Of a stretch of DNA of 37,083 bases, positions 9,440 through 21,900 are shown piece after piece (the first letter of the stretch is position 1; the number at the start of each line of letters is the position of its first letter). The stretch is taken from assembly GCA_026398435.1 (NCBI GenBank), contig JAPLSW010000075.1, forward strand, positions 13,255 through 50,337, read 5' to 3'. Both the position numbers and the translations under genes were made by a program. Source of the stretch: Chlamydiota bacterium (GTDB lineage Bacteria > Chlamydiota > Chlamydiia > Chlamydiales > Rhabdochlamydiaceae). The notes below the pieces were generated by a model that saw nothing but the letters and a program-made list of their open reading frames with translations, was not told the DNA's origin and searched no databases.

Positions 9440-9998
9440 TTATGAAAGTCCCTTAATCGTTACATTTCCCACTAAATCCTCCCCAACAGCAATTAACTGA
9501 GTTATATAATCATCTCGATCAATTTTTCTCAGTTTTAACAACGCTTCCAGCATCATTCCTTCAGGCAATACTCCATCAAAAAAGGGAGGCAATCGGTCAA
9601 ATTCCCATACTTGCATATCCCTGTGAATTTCTAATGAAATAGAATCTCCTTGGTATCCGTCAAGATAAACAAAACGATACTTTTTTCCTCTTTCAATCTC
9701 CTGCAGCCTCCCGGCAAGCACCTCATTCACAAATACATCAGCCTGCTTCACGGCTGGACTCAATAACACTTCGGCGGGTCCAGATGGGGAATTTGGCAGA
9801 AACTTCTGATATAAATTCATAAGGGGACTATGCAATTCAATTTTAATATTGAGCACCTCAAACACTTTCAATAAAGAATCAAATCTCACACTGAGTTTGC
9901 CCTTTTCTATGTCAAAAATAACCGTTTTTCCAAGACCTGCTATCTCAGCTAATCCCTTCTGGCTGAGTCCACTTTTTTTTCGACGCCCTTTCCAGCGC
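9440..9998 (-). pseudogene. HipB-HipS fusion, 5' end lost to IS30
   Basis: Remnant of a type II toxin-antitoxin gene. Reading back from the GTG at 9889 in the same frame gives a HipB-like Xre helix-turn-helix: KKSGLSQKGLAEIAGLGKT then VIFDIEKGKLSVRFDSLLK. It continues without a stop into a domain like the N-terminal subdomain of HipA (HipS in HipBST systems): DVFVNEVLAGRL, then PPFFDGVLPEGMMLEALL and VGEDLVGNVTI. No start codon lies upstream; the frame meets a TAA at 10037-10039 inside the IS, so the antitoxin start was removed. No HipA/HipT kinase follows (rplM is next), so the toxin is absent. A shorter product from the GTG cannot be excluded. HipB plus HipS in one chain is unusual, because HipBST loci encode them separately. 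Confidence 0.7.
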
Positions 9999-11071
9999 GA
10001 AGTGCAACAGTGAGAAAAAAATAGAATAGGCCAGATTTAAAAAATCTCTTAGTGTGTTTTTAACGACAAAACCACATTAGGAGACCCTCCCTATGGCAAA
10101 AAGCTATAGGCATCTGGCCTACGAAGAAAGATGCCAAATCTATATTTTAAAAGAAAGAGGCGATTCACCCGCCCAGATCTCACGGATCTTGGACGTGCAT
10201 CCATCAACTATTACACGAGAGCTAAACCGCAATGGTGGTTCTCAGGGATATCAATACGAGCTAGCTCATCAAAAAGCACAAGACCGCAGAAAAAAATCTC
10301 ACTGTCGTAAGATGACTCCAGAAATGATCTTGAGCGTAGAGGGGAAATTGAAGATGGATTTAAGCCCGGTACAGATCTCTGGACGGCTTAAAAGAGAGGG
10401 AAAATGCTCCGTCGGCCATGAAACAATCTACAAGCATATTTGGGCTGATAAAAAGAAAGGGGGCGCACTATATAAACACTTGAGACGTAGTGGAAAGAAA
10501 TACAACAGGAGAAGCAAAGGAACTGCTGGTAGGGGATGTATTCCCGGACGGATCGATATCAAGGAAAGACCTGAAATCGTAGAGAAAAAAACTCGCCCAG
10601 GCGATTGGGAATTAGATACTATCATAAGCGCTGGCCAGCAAGGGGCCATAGTTTCCATGGTTGAAAGAGCAACTAAATTAACAAAGCTTATGAAAGTTCC
10701 TTGTAAGACAGCACAAGAAGTGACAGAAGCTCTGATAAAAAAACTCGGTCCCATACAAGAATTTGTCCTTACGCTGACATCAGATAATGGGAAAGAATTT
10801 GCGTACCACCAAAGTGTAAGTAAAGCACTAGAAGCGGATTTCTATTTTGCAACGCCATATCATTCATGGGAGAGAGGCTTGAATGAACACACGAACGGCC
10901 TAGTACGGCAATACTTCCCTAAGAGCATGAATTTCGACGATATCACTCAAGAAGATGTAGAACGCGTAGAAAGATTGCTCAATAACCGCCCACGCAAAAT
11001 TCTGGAATTTGAAACCCCTCTTGAAGCATTTAGTCGTATGACTGGGAGGTGCGCTCTATAAGTTGATCTTC
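9999..11071 (+). mobile_element. IS30-family insertion sequence
   Basis: About 1.07 kb with one transposase gene. The proposed ends are imperfect inverted repeats: GAAGTGCAACAGTGAGA inward from 9999, and GAAGATCAACTTATAGA inward from 11071 on the other strand (11 of 17 positions agree). Size and the tight fit around the transposase suit IS30 elements. No target duplication is evident. The insertion removed the start of the adjacent hipB-like gene. Confidence 0.65.
10093..11061 (+). CDS. IS30-family transposase
   Basis: DDE transposase of 322 aa, full length for the family. Residues 1-45 form the N-terminal helix-turn-helix (RHLAYEERCQIYILKERG, then SRILDVHPSTITRELNRN). The catalytic core shows GDWELDT (D175), TSDNGKEF (D231) and RGLNEHTNGLVRQYFPK (E265). 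It cuts and joins the ends of its own element through circular or dimer intermediates. The frame is intact, so the element may still be active. The start ATG is preceded by AGGAG at 10079-10083, nine bases upstream. Confidence 0.95.
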   Translation: MAKSYRHLAYEERCQIYILKERGDSPAQISRILDVHPSTITRELNRNGGSQGYQYELAHQKAQDRRKKSHCRKMTPEMILSVEGKLKMDLSPVQISGRLKREGKCSVGHETIYKHIWADKKKGGALYKHLRRSGKKYNRRSKGTAGRGCIPGRIDIKERPEIVEKKTRPGDWELDTIISAGQQGAIVSMVERATKLTKLMKVPCKTAQEVTEALIKKLGPIQEFVLTLTSDNGKEFAYHQSVSKALEADFYFATPYHSWERGLNEHTNGLVRQYFPKSMNFDDITQEDVERVERLLNNRPRKILEFETPLEAFSRMTGRCAL

Positions 11072-11084
11072 TAGACATTTTTTC

Positions 11085-11240
11085 GCCTTGTCGGGGGCCT
11101 TGCCCCCTGCACCCCCAGCTACCGTCTTCTAGCGGTAGGGCTTTGCCCTCCCCCTATCAGTTGGAAAAGGTATACATATAGAAAAAAAGAAAAAAGGGGG
11201 ACAGGGACTCTGTCCCTTTCCCCCTACCCCCCCCCCCTTT
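11085..11240. repeat. GC-rich palindromic repeat cluster with poly-C
   Basis: Consecutive G/C-rich inverted segments (GGGGGCCTTGCCCCC, CTACCG...CGGTAG, GGGACAGGGACTCTGTCCC) end in eleven consecutive C residues. Composition is unlike the AT-rich surroundings. It resembles interspersed intergenic repeats of the REP type, but copies elsewhere in the genome cannot be checked here. Confidence 0.5.
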
Positions 11241-11357
11241 AAATGAAAATGAATGACACGACCAAGATATTTAATATCCATACTCCCCTAAAATTACCGT
11301 TATAACAGCAATATACCCCAAAAAAGACAATAAAAGCTCTGATTTTGCAGAAAAACC

Positions 11358-11389
11358 GTCAATCTTACTGCAATAGCAGTAAGATTGAC
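11358..11389. repeat. perfect 14-bp stem-loop
   Basis: Arms GTCAATCTTACTGC and GCAGTAAGATTGAC are exact complements around the loop AATA. No T tract follows on either strand, so it is not a standard terminator. It stands 170 bp upstream of miaB and 290 bp from the IS end. Confidence 0.7.
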
Positions 11390-11492
11390 ATATTAACCCA
11401 TGAATCCAACCTTCTGCTTACCAATGCCGGTAAGCTGATCTACCCTTTTTAAGCTTGAATCACACAAGAAGAATCCTCTCGCCAACTACCTC

Positions 11493-11519
11493 TTGTCAAA
11501 AGAGGACCCTTCCTATAAA
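11493..11519 (+). promoter_or_regulatory. candidate miaB promoter
   Basis: TTGTCA (11493-11498) and TATAAA (11514-11519) separated by 15 nt, slightly short for a housekeeping sigma factor. The predicted start would give a leader of about 35 nt before the miaB ATG. Confidence 0.35.
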
Positions 11520-11560
11520 ATCCCACAGTTAATTTAATTTTACCAAGCAAGCTACAAACC

Positions 11561-12898
11561 ATGCGAAAACTAGATACTTTTTTTATGCGGACCTACGGCT
11601 GCCAGATGAACGAGCTAGACTCAGAAATCATGGTAGGACAACTCGAAAAACGGGGAATGAGAAGAATCCAGGAAGAAACCGATGCCGACCTTCTTATCTT
11701 TAATACCTGCTCTATCAGAGATCTTTCAGAAAGAAAGGTCATGGGAAAACTCGGACAGCTTGGCCGGACGAAAACCAAGAGATCTCTCATCGGGGTCACC
11801 GGCTGCATGGCTATGGCTAAAAAAGATTCTTTATTCAGAAAGCTACCTCACGTCGATTTTGTCCTAGGCACCAATAATATAAGTGATTTAAACCAAGTCC
11901 TCGATGAAGTACTAGATAGTGGTAAACAAAGCTTTAGAACAGATTCCCAATTTGAAGAAAACCTAGACTATCTGGCTGCTAAGCGAGATGACAAAGTCAA
12001 GGCTTACGTCTCCATCATCCGTGGCTGTGATAAATTTTGTACGTATTGCGTTGTCCCCTATACAAGAGGGCAAGAGGTATCAAGAGACCCGGATAGTATT
12101 ATAGAAGAGTGCAAGCAACTTGCTGCACAAGGATATAAAGAGATCACCCTTCTTGGCCAAAACGTCAACAGCTACGGCAAAGACAAACCTGAGTGGAAGT
12201 GTCTATTTCATGACCTGCTATACCGTATCGATAAGATAGAGGGGATAGAAAGGGTCCGCTTCATGACAAGCCATCCTACCGATATTACCCTAGATCTTAT
12301 GCATGCTGTAAGAGATCTCCCCTCTGTCTGTGAATTCGTTCACTTCCCCGTACAAGCAGGCTCCTCTCGCATTCTAAAAAAGATGCATAGGATCTATACC
12401 AAAGAGCAGTATCTAGAAAAAGTTCACATGCTCCGAGAAATCGTACCCAATGTCTCCCTTGGCACCGATATCATCGTAGGATTTTCTACCGAGACAGAAG
12501 AAGATTTCCAAGAGACCTATGATATTTTTAAACAAATCGCCTACTCCGTTGCCTTTATCTTTGCTTATAGCCCTAGAAAAGGGACTCCTGCGTTCCGCTG
12601 GAGTGATGACATCCCCGAAGAGGTCAAACAAGAAAGGCTTCAAAGGCTTCTATCTCTGCACACAGAGATTTGCGCAGAGGAAAGACAACTCATGCTCGGC
12701 ACAGAAGTGGAAGTGCTCGTTGAAAAATCCAATCCAGAAGAAGGCCAAGTAAAAGGGCGCACAAGATGCTGGAAAAATGTCGCTTTTTCAGGGGACCCAT
12801 CCCTTGTGGGGACTCTGCAAAAAGTCAAAGTACATAGCTTTAGTAACCAAACTCTTATTGGGGAAAGATCCTCTCCTTCCAAGCTCATTCTAAACTAA
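11561..12898 (+). CDS. miaB: tRNA-2-methylthio-N6-isopentenyladenosine synthase
   Basis: Radical SAM methylthiotransferase MiaB, 445 aa. It adds a methylthio group to i6A37 of tRNAs reading UNN codons. The N-terminal domain binds one iron-sulfur cluster through C14 (TYGCQMNELDSE), C50 (FNTCSIRD) and C82 (VTGCMA). The radical SAM cluster is held by CDKFCTYC (C156, C160, C163), followed by VVPYTRGQE. A C-terminal TRAM domain (about 375-440) binds RNA. The sequence TYGCQMNELDSE marks MiaB rather than MtaB or RimO. It is a single-gene unit ending at its own hairpin. Confidence 0.96.
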   Translation: MRKLDTFFMRTYGCQMNELDSEIMVGQLEKRGMRRIQEETDADLLIFNTCSIRDLSERKVMGKLGQLGRTKTKRSLIGVTGCMAMAKKDSLFRKLPHVDFVLGTNNISDLNQVLDEVLDSGKQSFRTDSQFEENLDYLAAKRDDKVKAYVSIIRGCDKFCTYCVVPYTRGQEVSRDPDSIIEECKQLAAQGYKEITLLGQNVNSYGKDKPEWKCLFHDLLYRIDKIEGIERVRFMTSHPTDITLDLMHAVRDLPSVCEFVHFPVQAGSSRILKKMHRIYTKEQYLEKVHMLREIVPNVSLGTDIIVGFSTETEEDFQETYDIFKQIAYSVAFIFAYSPRKGTPAFRWSDDIPEEVKQERLQRLLSLHTEICAEERQLMLGTEVEVLVEKSNPEEGQVKGRTRCWKNVAFSGDPSLVGTLQKVKVHSFSNQTLIGERSSPSKLILN

Positions 12899-12900
12899 AA

Positions 12901-12931
12901 TAAGAGGTCTTCTAAAGAAGACCTCTTATTT
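12901..12931 (+). terminator. miaB terminator
   Basis: Stem TAAGAGGTCTT/AAGACCTCTTA with loop CTAAAG, three bases after the miaB stop and followed by TTT. The T tract is short, so efficiency may be moderate. Confidence 0.75.
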
Positions 12932-12993
12932 AAAATATTTTATACTTTGCAATTCACAAGTAGAAACCTTTAAATAAGTAATTTGTTTTTTAA

Positions 12994-13022
12994 TTCACTC
13001 TAACCTGTTTTTTTGCTATAAT
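12994..13022 (+). promoter_or_regulatory. promoter with perfect TATAAT next to the start codon
   Basis: TTCACT (12994-12999), a 17-nt spacer, then a perfect TATAAT (13017-13022). Transcription would begin at about 13028-13030, which is the ATG of the next gene (13029), implying a leaderless or nearly leaderless mRNA. Confidence 0.55.
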
Positions 13023-13028
13023 GAGTGC

Positions 13029-13981
13029 ATGACAAACCCCCTTTTTCCTATATCCGAAACAAAACTTCCTGCCCTTTTTGACGGGCACAGGGAGCTCATT
13101 GGGAGAGTCCCTGTAAATAGCCCCGTGGTAATCAAAGACATCCTTACCCCTTATTTTTCTATACCAACAGCCTCTAGGGTGCATGGATATTTCCAGCTAC
13201 ATACCAAGCAAAATGCCCCTTCTCGCAGCTGGATCCTAGATCGATTTCTCTCCTTTTGTTTTCATGGCGTGTCAAAAACTATGGAATCATTTCTTTACGA
13301 AGCACCCCCCTTAGACATCTCAGGTATCATAGCCCCTAAAGTTCTGCAAGTGCCCCACCTCCCGTATCCGGCTTTTGTCACCCAAGCTGCGCCAAGACTT
13401 TTTTTTACTTCTACTCAACCTCAGCTAAAAGACGAATATAGCCCCCCATGTCTTCTTAGAGAAACTCCTCCTACGACTCAGGAGATTCTCTCTAATGAAC
13501 AAGAAATCCTTGCTAAAACGCATTACATGAAAGGCGCCTTAAGTATAGACAGATCAGGAATGATCTATCTAACGCTCCATGGAACTGATAACCAATCCCT
13601 CATAAGAGAACTTGTCGCTAAAGGAACGGGAACTACGATTTCAGATTTCTTAGAGCACCCTCTAGGGCTACATATCCCTGCTTTTTTGCCTGAGGAAACA
13701 GCCAAAGCTAAAAGTCTCGGGATCCTAAAGGAATTACATGGGAATTTCAGCTTTTCTGCAAGACGCGTCTACTCTGTAGACACACCTTCTCATGAAGGGG
13801 TTGAAAAATCCATTTATTTACATATTGAATCAAAACAGCTGATGGCGCTCAGAGAAAAGTATCTATTGCCTGCAAGACTTAATGGAAACTCTTTTCATAT
13901 GGTACTGCTTCTTAAGAAAAGAGAAAAAACTGCAAAGCCCCCTTTAAGCACTTTTAGACTTAATGTCTCTTGCTACGCGGC

Positions 13982-13985
<4 letters not shown>
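13029..13985 (+). CDS. hypothetical protein, 318 aa
   Basis: Not recognised. The protein is soluble, rich in Pro, Leu and Ser, and has no signal peptide or long hydrophobic helix. The N-terminal 100 residues contain [17 protein letters not shown]; the C-terminal third is beta-rich with basic stretches ([13 protein letters not shown]). No Shine-Dalgarno sequence precedes the ATG, and a good promoter abuts it, so translation may be leaderless. Its stop codon overlaps the stop of the ligA-frame fragment on the other strand (shared TTAA at 13982-13985), so the two transcripts converge with no terminator between them. Codon use and composition match its neighbours. A lineage-specific protein is the most I can say. 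Confidence 0.6.
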
Positions 13986-18026
<4,041 letters not shown>

Positions 18027-18129
18027 ATACCACCTTTAGAGGAGTTTAACCTCGTATACGTAATTTTGACTAAAATAGGAAGGGGAGAAAAATAAAGCTC
18101 CTCTGAACAGTGATGTTTAAGACCTGGCA

Positions 18130-18186
18130 CATCTTTACTTTAAAGATGGCATCGTATAAAATGAAGTTCAACTTCAGATTGTACGA
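18130..18186. repeat. two inverted repeats at the 5' end of an ATPase gene
   Basis: First CATCTTTA/TAAAGATG (18130-18148). Then a nested stem TCGTA...TGAAGT-TCA-ACTTCA...TACGA (18152-18186), which ends at the ribosome binding site (GAGG) of the ATPase at 18192. It could be an operator, an RNA hairpin that hides the start site, or a mark recognised by the ATPase product. Confidence 0.6.
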
Positions 18187-18191
18187 GGCGT

Positions 18192-19370
18192 ATGTTTAAA
18201 AGAACCATAAAGATTGAGCTTCAAGACCTTATGAAAGGCTACCCCATTGTTACCTTGATAGGCCCACGCCAATCAGGTAAAACTACACTCGTGCGCTTGA
18301 CCTTTCCCGAAATGCCCTACGCAAGTCTTGAGGATCCTGATACCAGACAGAGGGCCATGGAAGACCCAAGAGGATTTTTAGCCTCTTTTCCAAGTGGGGC
18401 CATTTTAGATGAAATTCAGAGAACTCCTAAATTACTGTCCTATATTCAGACTTTTGTCGACGAGAAAAACCAAAACGGCCTATTCATCCTTACTGGCAGC
18501 CACCAACTTGAGCTGCACCAAGCCATCACCCAGTCTCTAGCCGGTAGAACGGCCCTATTAACTTTGCTTCCTATGAGTCTTGAAGAACTACGCAAATCAG
18601 GGATAGATCATAGCCTAGATCAAGCTCTTATTACGGGAGGCTACCCTAGGATTTATAAAGAGAACCTCAATCCAACAAAAGCGTATCGAAATTATTTTCA
18701 AACTTATGTAGAAAGGGATGTCAGGCAACTTATCAATATAAAAGACTTAGTGCAGTTTGAGCGTTTTATTCGGATTTGTGCAGGGCGCATTGGCCAAATT
18801 TTAAATCTTGAATCCATAGGTGGAGAAATCGGCATATCTTCTCATACAGTTAAAGAATGGATATCTCTTTTAGAAGCTTCATTTATCGTATTTCGCCTCC
18901 AGCCATACTTTGAAAATTTTGGAAAAAGGATCATTAAATCTCCCAAGCTCTATTTTACTGATGTGGGCCTAGCCACTTATCTTTTAGGGATAGAAAATGA
19001 GACTCAAATGGGTAGAGATCCTCTTAGAGGCCACCTCGTAGAAAACCTTGTGATCCTTGAGCTCATGAAGTGGCGCTATAACCATGGCCTCGATTCCCAG
19101 CTCTACTATTACCGTGACGTCCAAAAAAATGAAGTAGATGTGATTTTTAAAGAAGGTAATAACCTCATCCCAATTGAGATTAAATCGTCTATGACATTTA
19201 ACTCAGATTTCTTAAAAAACCTTCGTTTTTTTCAAGACCTAGCAGGCGACCGCTCCCCCAAAGGATATTTAATCTATGCGGGGCAGCAAGAGCAAAAAAT
19301 TCACGCCAACGAGCTACTTAATTATAAGAATGCCACCTTAAGCATCTCTCCGCATGCCGATTCTACATAA
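18192..19370 (+). CDS. AAA ATPase with DUF4143-type C-terminus
   Basis: 392-aa P-loop ATPase of the widespread AAA_14/DUF4143 group, function unknown. Walker A is GPRQSGKTT (24-32), Walker B is AILDEIQ (70-76), and the sensor-like LTGSHQ is at 100-105. The middle contains a winged-helix-like segment (IGGEIGISSHTVKEWISLLE). The C-terminal domain carries NEVDVIF and IPIEIKSS, which fits the PD-(D/E)XK nuclease-like fold seen in these proteins. Such genes are scattered singly in bacterial and archaeal genomes and behave as accessory DNA. It stands alone here between two minus-strand operons. Two inverted repeats precede it. A second, only distantly similar member lies at 28906-30087. Confidence 0.88.
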   Translation: MFKRTIKIELQDLMKGYPIVTLIGPRQSGKTTLVRLTFPEMPYASLEDPDTRQRAMEDPRGFLASFPSGAILDEIQRTPKLLSYIQTFVDEKNQNGLFILTGSHQLELHQAITQSLAGRTALLTLLPMSLEELRKSGIDHSLDQALITGGYPRIYKENLNPTKAYRNYFQTYVERDVRQLINIKDLVQFERFIRICAGRIGQILNLESIGGEIGISSHTVKEWISLLEASFIVFRLQPYFENFGKRIIKSPKLYFTDVGLATYLLGIENETQMGRDPLRGHLVENLVILELMKWRYNHGLDSQLYYYRDVQKNEVDVIFKEGNNLIPIEIKSSMTFNSDFLKNLRFFQDLAGDRSPKGYLIYAGQQEQKIHANELLNYKNATLSISPHADST

Positions 19371-19429
19371 CTATACAAAGGAAATACAGAAGCCATTCGG
19401 TAGAGAGTAAAAGTCTCTTCTACGAGTGA

Positions 19430-20509
19430 CTATTTCTGGAATTTATCGAGATAAATTACATCGCCGGCATCGCAGGTGATCTTATCGTCTGATTTCAGAA
19501 AAATCCCCGTTGTTAAAACAGCCTTCCTCATACGAAATCCATCGATCTCTTTTTGAAGACCAAGAGAAATCTCTTTAGCAGAAGAAACGCGAATAATCAC
19601 CTTCTTAAGCAGCTTCTTGGACCACTCGATGTCTATGACATCTCCAAGCTCTGTCCTAATACCGATCATACGTCCTGAGTGAAACTCAGGAGGAAGGCAA
19701 GGGAGTAGGTGATAGACCCCTTCTTTTTCCTGAAAAAATAGGGATCTGATAAGTGAGGCTCCTCCAGAGAGTAGCTGGAGAGCTGAGCTATCGGGATCGG
19801 TATTTTCAGAGCCAAGAATACCCTGGTGCTCATCATCTACAAGACGGGGGGCTAGCATGCTAGAAAAACCCGCTAGAAAGAGATTGTTAAAAGAGGAGAG
19901 GATCTCATTTCTTGCATGGCCTGTAACTGTGTCTTGGCACTTTTGCAGAAGGGATAGCATCCCCTTAGATGATAAAGGGATCTTCTTATCAGGAACAATC
20001 TGTCCAAGTCTTAACCAGTGGGGGAAAATCTCAGAAAAGTCCGCTCTTTTTCTCATAGAGGACCAATCTTGCGCCTTGTGCTCACCTAAGGATAGCTTTT
20101 CTAAAAAGGGCTCAACCTCTAAGCCTTTTTTATCACTTAAGATAAACACTTGGGGAGAGTCGATCTTGTGAGTTGCATTTGCAAAATAAAGAGAGAGTCC
20201 CCCTTGTGGCACTTTTTCAAAAGCAAGGCAGAGCCCTTCTTTTTTTTGTCTTATGCTATAGCGGAAATATCCTTCTACAGCTTGTCCGAATACTTTAAGA
20301 GTCCCTTCTTGCAGCTCTTGCTGGACGGTAAATTGTTTTACAGGACCGGTAATTGTGAGGGACACTTCAAAAGTGGAATTATCCAGCAAATTTTCCCCTT
20401 CGATCTTGCTAGGAAATATTCTGCATTTCCATCCGCTAAAAGGGATGATACAGGAAGATCCCGGTGTATGAGAAAATGGTCTTAAAGGCTCTGCAATAGT
20501 AATTTTCAA
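19430..20509 (-). CDS. unknown protein with GH65/GH95-like C-terminal motif
   Basis: 359 aa, no firm family. TTG is used as start, with AGGAG six bases upstream; it overlaps the mtaB stop, so translation is coupled. No signal peptide. The part from about residue 270 (LLPCLPPEF, then GIRTELGDVIDIEWSKKLLKKVIIR) resembles the C-terminal region of GH95/GH65-type glycosidases, where LLPALP...GLRARGGF...W is common. The middle (NNLFLAGFSSMLAPRLVDDEHQG) could be a decayed helical barrel. At half the normal length or less and without visible catalytic acids, it is probably not an active glycosidase. A carbohydrate-binding or structural role is conceivable. The match is from memory of family motifs, not from a search. 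Confidence 0.55.
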   Translation of the reverse strand: MKITIAEPLRPFSHTPGSSCIIPFSGWKCRIFPSKIEGENLLDNSTFEVSLTITGPVKQFTVQQELQEGTLKVFGQAVEGYFRYSIRQKKEGLCLAFEKVPQGGLSLYFANATHKIDSPQVFILSDKKGLEVEPFLEKLSLGEHKAQDWSSMRKRADFSEIFPHWLRLGQIVPDKKIPLSSKGMLSLLQKCQDTVTGHARNEILSSFNNLFLAGFSSMLAPRLVDDEHQGILGSENTDPDSSALQLLSGGASLIRSLFFQEKEGVYHLLPCLPPEFHSGRMIGIRTELGDVIDIEWSKKLLKKVIIRVSSAKEISLGLQKEIDGFRMRKAVLTTGIFLKSDDKITCDAGDVIYLDKFQK

Positions 20510-21786
20510 GGAAGTCTCCTGCCAATAAGCGCTGTTTGTATATTTTGTATAAGTTCTACTTCTAGTATTTGGTTAGATTTTAGATCTGCCCCTTCTACAA
20601 GGACCGGCAGAAAATTCTCTGTATGCCCGGAAAACATCCCCTTTTGATCCTTTTCCTCAGATTCAATAAGGACCTTCATTTTTCTACCGAGGTACTCTTC
20701 ACGTAGAGCAAAGGAGGCTGTCTCTGCTAAGGTCAGAACTTTCCTTTTTCTCTCTTGCATGACTTGAGGAGTTACCTTGCCAGTAAATAAAGCGGCTCTT
20801 GTCCTCTTTCTTTCGCTATAGGGAAACATATGGACCTTAGCAAAGCGGACCTTTTCCATGATTTCCAAGGTGTCTGTAAAATCAGCTTCCGATTCACCGG
20901 GAAAGCCTACTATGATATCTGTGGTAAATGTGAAATCGGGGCAGACCGTTTTCAATCTTTCGATCGTAGAGAGAAAGATCTCTTTAGTGTATTTGCGGTT
21001 CATCCTCTTTAAGATCACATTAGATCCCGATTGCAATACGATGTGGAAGCTGTGGCACGTATGCTTGCCTTGAATCACCGCATCGATGAGCTCCTCATCT
21101 ACTTCATCAGGATCTATCGATGAAACGCGGATTCTCTCTACCCCTTCGATCTGATCTACTGTCCGAACAAGCTCTGCCAGGCGAACAGGAGCCTCCCCTT
21201 CAAGGGGAGCTCCATCAAAATCGCCGATATTGATTCCTGTAAGGACGATCTCTTTATAGCCGTTGGAAACGAGCGTTTTGATCTCTTGAACAATCTCGCT
21301 AAGCCTTCTAGAGCGGGAGCGTCCTCGAACATAAGGAATGATGCAATACGTACAAAATGAATTGCACCCATCTTGCACTTTCACAAAGGCTCTAGTATGA
21401 GCCTCAAAATTCTTTATAGAAAATTCAGGGAGCTCTTCCTCTGGAAAAATCTCTTGTAAAAGGGATTCTTTCCGAGTATTGGGTACCACATGGGTGACTC
21501 CCTCGATTTGTCCGATAGAGGTGGGGTCCCTCTCTGCAAGGCAGCCTGTTACAAGGATCTTAGCCCCGGGATTTTGTTTAGCAAGTTGGCGGATCTGGTG
21601 GCGGCTTGAGCTATCGGCAGATTCTGTTACGGTGCAAGTGTTTACTACACAGATCTCTGCGACATCCGTCTCAGAGGCTTGCGTCATGCCGAGGGCTAGT
21701 AGCTGATCTGTATAAGCCTGAGACTCATACTGGTTTGTACGGCATCCCAGAGTCACCACTTTAAACTTTTTTGTTTCCACGCGCAC
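20506..21786 (-). CDS. mtaB: tRNA t6A37 methylthiotransferase
   Basis: Radical SAM methylthiotransferase that converts t6A37 to ms2t6A in tRNAs reading ANN codons. Up to 426 aa. N-terminal cluster cysteines are C15 (TLGCRTNQYES), C51 (VNTCTVT) and C82 (VTGCLAE). The radical SAM motif CNSFCTYC (C141, C145, C148) is followed by IIPYVRGRSRSR. A TRAM domain ends the protein. GCRTNQYE separates it from MiaB. GTG is the apparent start; a second GTG two codons in (21780) is better placed behind GGATAGG. Its stop overlaps the start of the unknown gene downstream. Confidence 0.93.
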   Translation of the reverse strand: MRVETKKFKVVTLGCRTNQYESQAYTDQLLALGMTQASETDVAEICVVNTCTVTESADSSSRHQIRQLAKQNPGAKILVTGCLAERDPTSIGQIEGVTHVVPNTRKESLLQEIFPEEELPEFSIKNFEAHTRAFVKVQDGCNSFCTYCIIPYVRGRSRSRRLSEIVQEIKTLVSNGYKEIVLTGINIGDFDGAPLEGEAPVRLAELVRTVDQIEGVERIRVSSIDPDEVDEELIDAVIQGKHTCHSFHIVLQSGSNVILKRMNRKYTKEIFLSTIERLKTVCPDFTFTTDIIVGFPGESEADFTDTLEIMEKVRFAKVHMFPYSERKRTRAALFTGKVTPQVMQERKRKVLTLAETASFALREEYLGRKMKVLIESEEKDQKGMFSGHTENFLPVLVEGADLKSNQILEVELIQNIQTALIGRRLP

Positions 21787-21900
21787 CTATCCACATAAAA
21801 TGGGCTATAGTATGCCAGGAAAAAACAGGCAGTTCAAGATAATCTATCCCTGTATATAAGGCCTGTATATTGGAACCTTTAAAGATAAAATAATATTTAC

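Larger units (their letters stand above)
11072..11560. other. repeat-rich intergenic region
   Basis: Nearly 490 bp without a gene between the IS and miaB. It contains: GC-rich palindromic segments (11085-11240) including CTACCG...CGGTAG and GGGACAG...CTGTCCC hairpins; a run of 11 C at 11227-11237; a perfect 14-bp stem-loop at 11358-11389; a CTTACC/GGTAAG hairpin near 11418; and a candidate miaB promoter. No tRNA or protein remnant was recognised. Confidence 0.6.

Noticed and set aside
9965..9985. Frameshift at the run of eight A in the hipB part
   Set aside because: The HTH frame reads correctly through the A run; the gene is broken by the missing start, not by this tract.
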